From Pseudomonadota bacterium (GTDB lineage: Bacteria; Pseudomonadota; Gammaproteobacteria; PS1; Pseudothioglobaceae): a stretch of DNA of 7,461 nt. A model generated the notes under the pieces. It saw only the letters and a list, made by a program, of their open reading frames with translations, did not search any database and was not told where the DNA came from. The stretch is taken from assembly GCA_022600395.1 (NCBI GenBank), contig JAHZKM010000060.1, positions 1-7,461 on the forward strand, in the 5' to 3' direction. Below, in pieces: positions 1 to 7,000 of this stretch (the stretch's first letter is position 1; each line of letters opens with the position of its first letter). Both the position numbers and the translations under genes were made by a program.

Positions 1-251
1 TCGCCTGCAGTAAGTTGGGTTAAACGACCTTCTTCTTTTCCCACTGTACAAGGTGGATTTCCGGCAGCTAATTGTGCTTCTGCTTTTGCTGCTGCGTTGT
101 CAAAATACGTCTTACTTCCTTTATGGATTAAGTCCGCAATTGTCATAACTACCACCAGGGCAATCATAAGTGTTACATAGTTTTGCATTACTGCATAGCT
201 ATATCCCGCCTCTAATAATGAAGCGATTGGTGTTGTATCGAAATTGATCAT
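1..251 (-). CDS. aprM: Probable AprM, membrane subunit linked to APS reductase (5' part, truncated by window edge)
   Basis: The 83 N-terminal codons of a gene that runs off the left edge with no internal stop. The ATG at 249-251 is preceded by a strong ribosome binding site, AAGGAG on the minus strand (261-266), 9 nt upstream, which fixes the start. The peptide begins MINFDTTPIASLLEAGY. One hydrophobic segment at about residues 20-42 (core TLMIALVVVMTIADLI) is followed by a charged and Ala-rich stretch, as expected of an inner-membrane protein. In sulfur oxidisers of the Allochromatium type, aprM lies between sat and aprBA and is thought to anchor the cytoplasmic APS reductase AprAB and pass its electrons to the quinone pool. 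The identity rests mainly on position directly downstream of sat plus the membrane segment; I cannot confirm the family from the sequence alone. It could be another small membrane protein of the sulfur pathway. Confidence 0.6.
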   Translation of the reverse strand, partial: MINFDTTPIASLLEAGYSYAVMQNYVTLMIALVVVMTIADLIHKGSKTYFDNAAAKAEAQLAAGNPPCTVGKEEGRLTQLTAG

Positions 252-367
252 GGTTGCTTTCTCCTTAGGTTAAATCAATTACTTCTGTTTATGCTAATTT
301 TTCAATTAACGTTTTTTTAACAGTCTTTTCTATCTTAACGTGTGTAACGTTTTCGTCAAAATCAACT

Positions 368-396
368 ATTATACTTATTTAAAAGTTTTGTTTCAA
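368..396 (-). promoter_or_regulatory. Sigma70-type promoter for aprM
   Basis: On the minus strand, TTGAAA (391-396) and TATAAT (368-373) are separated by exactly 17 nt. This is five of six matches at -35 and a perfect -10. Transcription would start near position 361 and give an untranslated leader of about 110 nt before the aprM start at 251. It lies in the 176 bp gap between sat and aprM, so the apr genes can probably be expressed independently of sat, although read-through from sat is also possible because no strong terminator is visible between them. Confidence 0.65.
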
Positions 397-427
397 ATAA
401 AAGCCTCTTATTTAATCGGGTATTTAT

Positions 428-1636
428 TTATTTTGCTGAATGGCCGCTTAATTTAACTTCCACCTTATCTTCTTCCTTAATTGTTGCGTAGTAAGCTTGT
501 AATACTTTCGCTACTTCAGGACGTGAGAACTCCTGTGGAAGATCTTCACCTTCAGATAGCATTTTGCGCACTTTTGTACCTGAAAGTAAAACACGGTCTT
601 TAGCTTCATGCGGACAAGTCTTCATAGAAGACATGCCACCACACTCATGACACCAGAAAGTCCAGTCAATCTTTAGTGGCTGTGTTACTAATGCATCTTC
701 GGCAATTTCATCAAAGATATTGTGTGCATCGAATGGTCCATAATAGTCATCAACACCCGCATGATCACGGCCAACAATTAAGTGTGAACAGCCATAGTTT
801 TGCCTAAATAATGCATGAAGTAGCGCCTCACGAGGTCCTGCATAACGCATATCCAATGGGTAGCCGGATTGTAATACTGTGTTATCTACAAAGTAGTTTT
901 CAATTAATACTGAAATCGCCTCTGAACGAACATCAGCAGGAATATCACCCGCCTTAAGCCCACCTAATACTGAGTGAATCATCACACCATCACAAATCTC
1001 TACTGCAATTTTTGCTAAATATTCGTGTGAACGGTGCATCGGGTTGCGTGTTTGGAAAGCAGCAACTGTTTTCCAACCTTTTTCATCAAAATACGCACGC
1101 GTTTCTGCTGGTGTCATATATAGCGCACCAAACTTTTCAGGAAAGCCACCATCTGACAATACTTTAATAGGACCTGCAAGGTTGTACTTTCCTTGCGCCT
1201 TAACCATTACTACACCTGGGTGTGCGTCTTCAGTAGTTTTAAATACTTTTTCACACTCATGATCTTTATCAATAGTGTACTTTTCAGTAACAGTCATTGT
1301 AGCGATAATGTCGCCAGATTTACTACTAACAATAGCGACTTCATCACCTGCTTTAACCGCTTCATCATCAGTTGATAATGTTACTGGGATTGGCCAAAAT
1401 AAGCCATTAGCCATTGTCATATTATCACAAACACCTTGCCAATCTGCCTTGCCCATGAAACCTTCTAAAGGATTAAAACCACCAATACCCAACATGACAA
1501 CATCGCCTTCTTCTCTAGAAGAGCAAGTGATTTTTGCTAAAGAGCCAGCTCTTGCTAATTCCGCTGTTAACGCATCACCTGATAATGCTAAAGCATTTAG
1601 TGTGTCACTACCATGTGGTGGGACTAATTTTGACAT
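428..1636 (-). CDS. sat: Sulfate adenylyltransferase (ATP sulfurylase), dissimilatory type
   Basis: A complete protein of 402 residues, the usual length for the single-chain Sat family. It interconverts ATP plus sulfate with APS plus pyrophosphate; in sulfur oxidisers it runs towards ATP and sulfate, as the last step of sulfite oxidation in the cytoplasm. Visible signatures are [13 protein letters not shown] at 195-207 (nucleotide-binding Q-x-R-N-P-x-H-x-x-H), [13 protein letters not shown] at 264-276, GRDHAG at 289-294 and SGTKVR at 352-357. A probable zinc site is formed by C329, C332 and C341, with H343 nearby, as in Thermus and symbiont Sat enzymes. There is no C-terminal APS kinase domain and no CysN/CysD-type GTPase, so this is not the assimilatory heterodimer. 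The ATG at 1634-1636 has an AGGA ribosome binding site 8 nt upstream (1645-1648). Probable aprM follows downstream on the same strand, which supports the oxidative role. Confidence 0.95.
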   Translation of the reverse strand: MSKLVPPHGSDTLNALALSGDALTAELARAGSLAKITCSSREEGDVVMLGIGGFNPLEGFMGKADWQGVCDNMTMANGLFWPIPVTLSTDDEAVKAGDEVAIVSSKSGDIIATMTVTEKYTIDKDHECEKVFKTTEDAHPGVVMVKAQGKYNLAGPIKVLSDGGFPEKFGALYMTPAETRAYFDEKGWKTVAAFQTRNPMHRSHEYLAKIAVEICDGVMIHSVLGGLKAGDIPADVRSEAISVLIENYFVDNTVLQSGYPLDMRYAGPREALLHALFRQNYGCSHLIVGRDHAGVDDYYGPFDAHNIFDEIAEDALVTQPLKIDWTFWCHECGGMSSMKTCPHEAKDRVLLSGTKVRKMLSEGEDLPQEFSRPEVAKVLQAYYATIKEEDKVEVKLSGHSAK

Positions 1637-1670
1637 AGTTAAAATCCTATTAATGTTTTAAAGATAGAAA

Positions 1671-1676
1671 ATTATA
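1671..1676 (-). promoter_or_regulatory. Candidate -10 box for sat
   Basis: A perfect TATAAT on the minus strand lies 34 nt upstream of the sat start codon, giving a short leader of roughly 27 nt that includes the AGGA ribosome binding site. No good -35 hexamer sits 16-18 nt further upstream (the sequence there is CTCGTG-like) and there is no TG extension, so the promoter may be weak or need an activator. An AT-rich spacer can also hold such a hexamer by chance. Confidence 0.4.
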
Positions 1677-1717
1677 CCTACTATGATTTTTGACACGAGC
1701 TCGATATAGAGATACTT

Positions 1718-1741
1718 TTATATATCCCTAATGATATATAA
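1718..1741 (-). terminator. AU-rich hairpin directly after lptA
   Basis: A perfect 9 bp inverted repeat, with plus-strand arms TTATATATC (1718-1726) and GATATATAA (1733-1741) and a 6 nt loop, begins 1 nt after the lptA stop codon. In the lptA transcript it would form a stem at the 3' end. The stem is almost all A-U and no run of U follows, so it is not a standard intrinsic terminator. It may be a weak terminator, an RNA 3'-end stabiliser, or a protein-binding dyad upstream of sat. Confidence 0.35.
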
Positions 1742-1742
1742 G

Positions 1743-2228
1743 CTAAAGTTTAATTTTAAACCGAACTCTTTGCGACCCATCTTTAGACTTGTTGGCGATA
1801 ACCTTGTCATTTTTAATATCATAATCCAAGGTGCCACCGCTAAATGAATCAAAGCCTTGCACTAAGTGCGCATGGCCTTTCAGATGAACAAACTGCTTAT
1901 TAACAAGATAAGTGATATTATTTGCTGTTGCTTCAATAAAGCGCGGCTGATTTGGCTGGTTTTGTCGGTAATGTGCTTGTTGCTTTTTACTGCCTTTAGC
2001 AATCACTTTGGTCACTTTTGTTTGATTGTTAAATAAACGAATTTTTTCAGCACTCAAGGTTAATGAGCCTTGAACAACACTAGCTTTACCTGTATATATA
2101 CTCAAACCTTTTTTCTCGTCAATAAGAACCGATTGCGCCTTAACTTGAATCGGTTGAGTTACGTCGTTTGGCAGCGCATTAACAGCAACAGGCATCCAGC
2201 AAATTATTAAAAGCAGTTTATTGATCAT
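1743..2228 (-). CDS. lptA: LPS transport periplasmic protein LptA (OstA-like)
   Basis: A 161-residue protein, somewhat shorter than E. coli LptA (about 185). LptA forms the periplasmic beta-jellyroll bridge that passes lipopolysaccharide from LptC in the inner membrane to LptD in the outer membrane. Residues 1-18 look like a Sec signal peptide (basic K4, hydrophobic core LLLIICWMPVAV, likely cleavage after VNA at 16-18). The OstA signature is seen at 45-63 (YTGKASVVQGSLTLSAEKI) and again as GHAHLVQG...GGTLDYDI at 118-138. The C-terminal QRVRFKIKL matches the family's closing strand. The start codon (2226-2228) lies inside the end of lptC, an 11 bp overlap that suggests translational coupling; a weak AGGT (2233-2236) lies 4 nt upstream. 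lptB, usually next in gammaproteobacteria, is absent here; sat follows instead, with a separate promoter region. Confidence 0.88.
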   Translation of the reverse strand: MINKLLLIICWMPVAVNALPNDVTQPIQVKAQSVLIDEKKGLSIYTGKASVVQGSLTLSAEKIRLFNNQTKVTKVIAKGSKKQQAHYRQNQPNQPRFIEATANNITYLVNKQFVHLKGHAHLVQGFDSFSGGTLDYDIKNDKVIANKSKDGSQRVRFKIKL

Positions 2229-3171
2229 ATTGACCTACCACATCACCTGTAAATTTGATTTTTTGCTGGGCCGCATCATAATGCATGCCTTTAGCACGAA
2301 TGTCGGCCACTGTTGAGCGATAATGAATCCCCTCATTTGTCTGATAAACCTCCGCACCATCTGTTTGGTCAATAGTTATATTTTTCGTTTGAATATTTGA
2401 ACCTGAATTTTGCAATAAGCTCACTTTGCCTAATAATTTTGTGGTGGCGTCTTGCATGTCTAACCCTTGAGCGTAAATCTTGTTTTCAGCAGATAGATAC
2501 GTGGTTTTGTTTTTTGAATAATAATGCTTTTTTTGATTAGACTGGTCCACATGCAAATCTTTAGTTAGCATTTTTTGGCCACCATCTTGGTAAATTACTG
2601 TCTCACCAGTCAGTTGCATCTTATCAGTCTTAGCTTGCATATTCATACCTTGAGATAAAATTTTGGCATCTTCTCCCAAATAAGTCACTTTTTTACGACT
2701 TAAAAGATTTTCTGTATTAGTGTCAACCAATAACTCTTCGGTATTCATTTTATGACGCATACCATTACTTGAAGAGATATCAACTTCTCCTTTAAAACTG
2801 ACCTCGCCAGTATCTAAATAGTGTGCACGCTTAGAAGTTAAGACATAATTTAATTCGCCATTTTCATTATAAGTTGTCACCTTAGGATTAACCAATAAAG
2901 CCGGCTCATCTTTGAAATTATAATAGTTATCCGCCTCAACAAAATGAGATAAATTCTGCAGTGCATTAAACTCTTGCAAAGCAAAATTATCGATTTTTTC
3001 TATATAAGCCGTTTTTTTTGCTTGTGCTTGTTCTTGGCTTGATTTACCAAGCTCTGGCGTACTTAACTGATCAAACGAATAGGATAATCCTTTCATCAAA
3101 AGCCACATAACAGCAATAATCACTATAATGAAAATTGTAATTAATAAATTATGTCTTAATTGAAAATTCAT
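2218..3171 (-). CDS. lptC: LptC, LPS export inner-membrane anchored protein, with expanded tandem-repeat periplasmic domain
   Basis: A 317-residue protein. LptC normally has one N-terminal transmembrane helix and one periplasmic beta-jellyroll that takes LPS from LptBFG and hands it to LptA; E. coli LptC is about 191 residues. Here the helix is at about residues 8-27 (core LLITIFIIVIIAVMWLL), followed by a polar linker rich in Q, K and E at 37-57. LptC-like sequence starts near 80, with a strand-turn KGEVDI at 127-132. The rest is three units of about 60 residues (139-197, 198-257, 258-317) with conserved landmarks: T-x3-(L/I)-x-(V/I)-D at 144, 203 and 262; (S/A/K)-(Q/K)-G-(M/L) with Gly at 175, 236 and 295; and (L/F)-(T/L)-G-(E/K/D) with Gly at 189, 248 and 309. 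The start is fixed: an in-frame stop lies about 24 nt upstream and the membrane helix starts at residue 8. No Shine-Dalgarno is visible. The overlap with lptA supports the family call. Confidence 0.8.
   Translation of the reverse strand: MNFQLRHNLLITIFIIVIIAVMWLLMKGLSYSFDQLSTPELGKSSQEQAQAKKTAYIEKIDNFALQEFNALQNLSHFVEADNYYNFKDEPALLVNPKVTTYNENGELNYVLTSKRAHYLDTGEVSFKGEVDISSSNGMRHKMNTEELLVDTNTENLLSRKKVTYLGEDAKILSQGMNMQAKTDKMQLTGETVIYQDGGQKMLTKDLHVDQSNQKKHYYSKNKTTYLSAENKIYAQGLDMQDATTKLLGKVSLLQNSGSNIQTKNITIDQTDGAEVYQTNEGIHYRSTVADIRAKGMHYDAAQQKIKFTGDVVGQYDQ
3124..3129 (+). promoter_or_regulatory. Candidate -10 box for thiE inside lptC
   Basis: A perfect TATAAT on the plus strand, 40 nt upstream of the thiE start codon and within the part of lptC encoding its membrane helix. 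The region 16 nt further upstream (GCCACA, 3102-3107) matches only half of the -35 consensus. It is the best candidate because thiE has no intergenic space in which a promoter could lie, but a chance match in an AT-rich gene is possible. Confidence 0.35.
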
Positions 3172-3775
3172 GATGTCAAATTTAGTTGAAAAAATTCACG
3201 GTATTTACGCTATTACCCCTGATAAACCGCTTAATTTTGAACAAATTGAAAAAATAATAACTCAGCACTCTATTAGCATTTTGCAATACCGCAATAAGCG
3301 ACACGCAAAGTTGCAAACGCACCAAACAGATGATAACGCTTTAAAGCTCATCGAGGCAAAAAAACTACGCCAATTGTGTATACAACATCATACTTTATTT
3401 ATCATCAATGATGATATCAACCTAGCTCAAAAAATTGGTGCAGATGGCGTTCATCTGGGCAAAGATGATAATACTATTCAGTACGCCCGCCAACAGCTGG
3501 GCGCAGACGCTATTATTGGTCTGTCTTGTTATAACAATATCGATCTGGCAATTAGAGCGCAAGCACAAGGTGCAAATTATGTTGCCTTTGGTGCACTATT
3601 CCCCTCTAGCACGAAGCCCAACGCTCCTCATTGTACTTTAGACACCCTTACTCAAGCTAAAAAAATACTACATATTCCTATAGTTGGCATTGGTGGCATT
3701 AATTTCGATAATCAAGACGAGGCGCTACAAGCTGGCTGTCATTCAGTAGCGATGATTGATGCTTTATTTAAGTAG
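3170..3775 (+). CDS. thiE: Thiamine phosphate synthase
   Basis: A protein of 201 residues (200 from the second ATG at 3173), normal for ThiE. It joins HMP pyrophosphate and the thiazole phosphate to form thiamine phosphate in the cytoplasm, using a TIM-barrel fold. Family signatures in order: GIYAITPD at 11-18; LQYRNK at 38-43 (Q39, R41, K43 matching the substrate-binding Gln, Arg and Lys); FIINDDINLAQKIGADGVHLGKDD at 77-100 (N80, D81 and D100 match the Asn-Asp and second Asp that bind pyrophosphate and Mg); GLSCYN at 117-122; the FPSSTK phosphate loop at 144-149; and IVGIGGI at 171-177. The stretch after YRNK is a few residues longer than in Bacillus ThiE. The two ATGs at 3170 and 3173 are adjacent and neither has a Shine-Dalgarno, so the exact start is open. 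No other thi gene is in the window. It is divergent from lptC and convergent with the helicase gene, so probably transcribed alone. Confidence 0.93.
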   Translation: MMSNLVEKIHGIYAITPDKPLNFEQIEKIITQHSISILQYRNKRHAKLQTHQTDDNALKLIEAKKLRQLCIQHHTLFIINDDINLAQKIGADGVHLGKDDNTIQYARQQLGADAIIGLSCYNNIDLAIRAQAQGANYVAFGALFPSSTKPNAPHCTLDTLTQAKKILHIPIVGIGGINFDNQDEALQAGCHSVAMIDALFK

Positions 3776-3792
3776 GGCTTAAAAAATAAGCC
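3776..3792 (+). terminator. Hairpin after thiE
   Basis: GGCTTA (3776-3781) and TAAGCC (3787-3792) form a 6 bp stem with a 5 nt A loop, starting immediately after the thiE stop codon. The sequence after the stem is AAAATC, so there is no U tract and termination would be weak by standard rules. Its position at the exact gene end makes a 3'-end role for thiE plausible. Confidence 0.4.
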
Positions 3793-4004
3793 AAAATCAT
3801 CTAATTTTCAAAATTTCTAATTTTTTTAGAAAATATCATAACAACAAGTTTTACTCGCTAAATAATTATAAAAAATCGCTCAATAGTAGAATTTAAAGGC
3901 CAATATCGAGGGATATTTGACTATTTTTACAGAGCAAATCGATTAATTAAAGTATTTTGATGACAAAAAATAACATGGAGCGCGTAATTTACAAATTTTT
4001 AAAA
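3776..4004. other. AT-rich convergent spacer between thiE and the helicase gene
   Basis: 229 bp between two converging genes. Besides the hairpin at the thiE end it holds two more short inverted repeats: TTTCTAA/TTAGAAA (3814-3820 with 3826-3832, 5 nt T loop) and AATATC/GATATT (3902-3907 with 3912-3917, GAGG loop), the latter followed a few bases later by a short T run on the plus strand. These fit a two-way termination zone. I see no tRNA-like fold, no ORF with credible coding signals and no clear promoter. Confidence 0.45.
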
Positions 4005-7000
4005 TTAGTTAATTTCTATAATTTTTTGTACAGCAGGACAATATAATGCGCACTTAATATCATTCGCATAAGTATTCGCAAGCGCCTGTTTATAAAACAA
4101 TAATTGCTTAGTGTGAGTTGATATTTGTCTCTCAACAAACTGATCAATCGATTCAGACTCAGCTTGAACAGCCGTTTTAAAATCAATAATCCACAAAATG
4201 CCATTATCGATAAAGAGTCGATCAATAATAATACTGTGATTATCAATCATAAATTCTGCTTCAACCTGAGTAGACTCACGCGCTTTAAAAAGCCAGTCAA
4301 ATCGTGGATCGTCTTGCGTATTTTTAAGCATCTGCATAATAAACTTCGCCTTCTGACTAAGTTCTTGTTGTGCAAAACCTGCCTCAATGAGGCGCAATTC
4401 AATACTAGATTGATCAGGGGAAAACTGGCCTTGTTCAAAATATTGGTGCAATAACGTGCCCAATAAACTCTTAAACTGCAACTCAATACTCAGCTGTAAA
4501 TCTAGCTGCTCATGAGCAGATGTGTCAAGCTGCTGATAATCAGCAAGTTCAGCATAGCGCACCAATGCTGGCGCTTCTGGTGGCGTCCGATCCGTCTCAA
4601 GTATGCTAGAGCTTGTTTCATCAAACTGCGATTGGAATTTTGACGCCAATAAAGCCAACAAAGTATTAGCATTGGGCTTATTGCTTTTGTTAAGCGTGCC
4701 CAATAAATGGATCTCTTTTTTAGCACGTGTCATTGCCACATAAAGCAAGCGTAAGGTTTCGTGATTATTTTGCTGAGATTCTACATATTTGAGATAATTG
4801 TAAGTATCGCTTTCCTGAGACTGCAAATAGGATTTCATCGGTGCCAACAATAGAGATTGGTCTACTGACTCCTGCAAATGAATGATGGGCGATTGATTAC
4901 CCTTTGGCGATTTTCCCAATCCAGGCATAATCACCCAATCAAATTCTAATCCCTTAGACTCATGAATGGTCATCAACTGTACGCGCGCAGGCGCACTAGG
5001 TGCGTACAGCTCAGCCAACATCTGATTAATGGTAGCAATGTTAAGCTGTTGTTGCGACTCACACTCATAGATAATTTGCATAAATTGATCTTTAATCATC
5101 TGCTCTTTAGTCGATAAACTCGAGCTTGGTATGAGTTGATACAAAGCAAACTCAAGGGTTTGCACAAAGCTAAATCTTGCTCGCTGCTGCACTACTTGCT
5201 CTAAAGCAGTGGCAATATGCTGTGCGCGTTTTTGCCCATCTTTGCTTAGTTTTTGTTTCACCGCAGGATTGGTAATCAGCTCTAAAACCACCTGCTCATC
5301 ATGATCAGCTAAATGCAATAAATCTTCTAAAAGCAGGCCACACCATGGCGCTCGCAACAAACTGAGCCAGGCAGTTTTATCGCCCAAATGCAGTAAAGCG
5401 CGGGTAAGAGTTAATAAATCTTTGGTAAATAATTCTTCTTTGAGTGGCGTAGTTTTAAGCGACTCAAATTCAACACCTGCCGCTTTTAACTTAGGCACAA
5501 TATGCTTTAAATGTGAGCGACTTCTCACCAATACAGCAATCTGTTGATCTGGATTGCTTTGAATAAGATCTAAAACAATCTGAGCTTCATGCGCCTCTTC
5601 CTGATAAGCACAGGGATGCATTTGAATGGCAGGTTGATTATGCTTATTAGCTGCTACTGAAGGCGAATAACAAATCGCACCTAAATAGGCATCTTCTTGC
5701 TTGGGAAAAATAGCGGAAAAAATCTCGTTATTGGCATCGACCACTGCTTTTGAAGATCGAAAATTGGTGGTTAATTGCAAGAAATTTGGCTGAATGTTGG
5801 CGATACCTTGAGCGCGAACCTGTAAAAACAATCCTACCTGTGATTGTCTAAATAGATAGATAGACTGCATCGGGTCGCCTACTAAGAACAAAGTCTTGTT
5901 ATCACCTACTTGCCAGTTGGCAATGAGTTTTTCGATCAATGAAAACTGCGTGGTTGAAGTATCTTGAAACTCATCAATCAACAAATGCTCAATCTGATAG
6001 TCTAAAAATAGCGCAATATCGCTTGTTTCCTGTTGTTCTAATGCCCGATCCGCATCTAATGCTACCTGGATAAAATCACTCACTTGCTGTTCATTAAACA
6101 AAATATTCAGCTGAGCCACTGCAATTTTTAGCACTTGAGCGATATCGTCTAATGCTTGAATTTGAGCACTGTCAAAATGAATATCCGGCAGTTTATTCAC
6201 ATCACGCAGTAATGCTTGCAATACTGGCTGGCTGGATAATGCTATTAACTTATCAACCACTACCTGCTTTTGCGCTTTAAGATCTGGTGGAAAACCATTC
6301 GCTTTAGTGATTTTTTTACGCCATTCGCCGCTAGCACTTAAGCACAAATTAGCAAGCACCTTCCATTGGGATAAATCACCCACGCTTGAACCAGGTAACT
6401 GACCTATATCTGCTAGCTCTGAATGAGTACTAGCACTTAATGCGCTAAAAAACTGCGCATCAAAATAGGACTTAGCCTGTGATGATAATTGCGTCAAATG
6501 GCGATTAACAATAACAGCAGCGCTATTTTCCAAATTTTTAATATTTAGCGTATCTTTCAAATAGAGCTTATTAAGCCACTGATCTCGCTTTGCCAACATA
6601 GAAGTAATCAAGTTATAAAAACGATTAACGTGATTATCCAGATACAACAAGGTATTGCTTATACATGCACCAAACTCTTCGGTGTCGATACTTAGTAAAG
6701 TTTGTTTGGCCGCTTTTAGATAGATATCGTTCTGTTGCCAAGCTTGGGTAATAATTTGCTTATCAACCCAGGCCTGAGGCTGTGGATAACGACTGGTGAT
6801 CAAATTCGACAGCCCATCAATGGTGGAAATCTTGAGCCGTTGCGGCATGTTGACTAAATCCCAGCCATGTAATTGCGATTGAGCCAACACAGCTAATGCC
6901 AAATCATAGGTTTTTTGTTTATGTGCCTGATCTGGACGAACGTCTGATGCCGATCTTAGCGACTCGATAACTCTTGCTTTGAGTTCACTCACCGCTTTTT

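Noticed and set aside
395..413. AAATAA/TTATTT inverted repeat downstream of sat as a terminator
   Set aside because: The stem is only A-T pairs with a wobble and a 3 nt loop, no U tract follows, and it overlaps the -35 box of the aprM promoter; too weak to call.
1044..1661. Overlapping plus-strand open frames of 60-128 codons across sat
   Set aside because: They are antisense to a well-supported sat gene with intact motifs, have no ribosome sites and show no recognisable protein features.
1690..1703. TTGACA on the plus strand (1690-1695) next to the palindrome CGAGCTCG (1696-1703), as a plus-strand promoter and operator
   Set aside because: No convincing -10 lies 16-18 nt downstream and no plus-strand gene follows; both motifs are short enough to be chance.
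3930..3950. Palindromes AATCGATT and TTAATTAA as possible protein-binding sites
   Set aside because: Eight-base AT-rich palindromes are expected by chance in such a spacer and nothing nearby needs an operator.
3960..4046. Short plus-strand ORF of 28 codons starting ATGACAAAAAATAAC
   Set aside because: It has no ribosome binding site, runs into the 3' end of the helicase gene on the opposite strand, and resembles nothing I recognise; most likely chance in AT-rich DNA.
4016..4726. Alternative-frame open frames of 74-109 codons within the helicase gene, both strands
   Set aside because: They lie inside the nuclease-coding end of a continuous 1052-residue gene, are rich in residues typical of frame shadows, and have no start signals.
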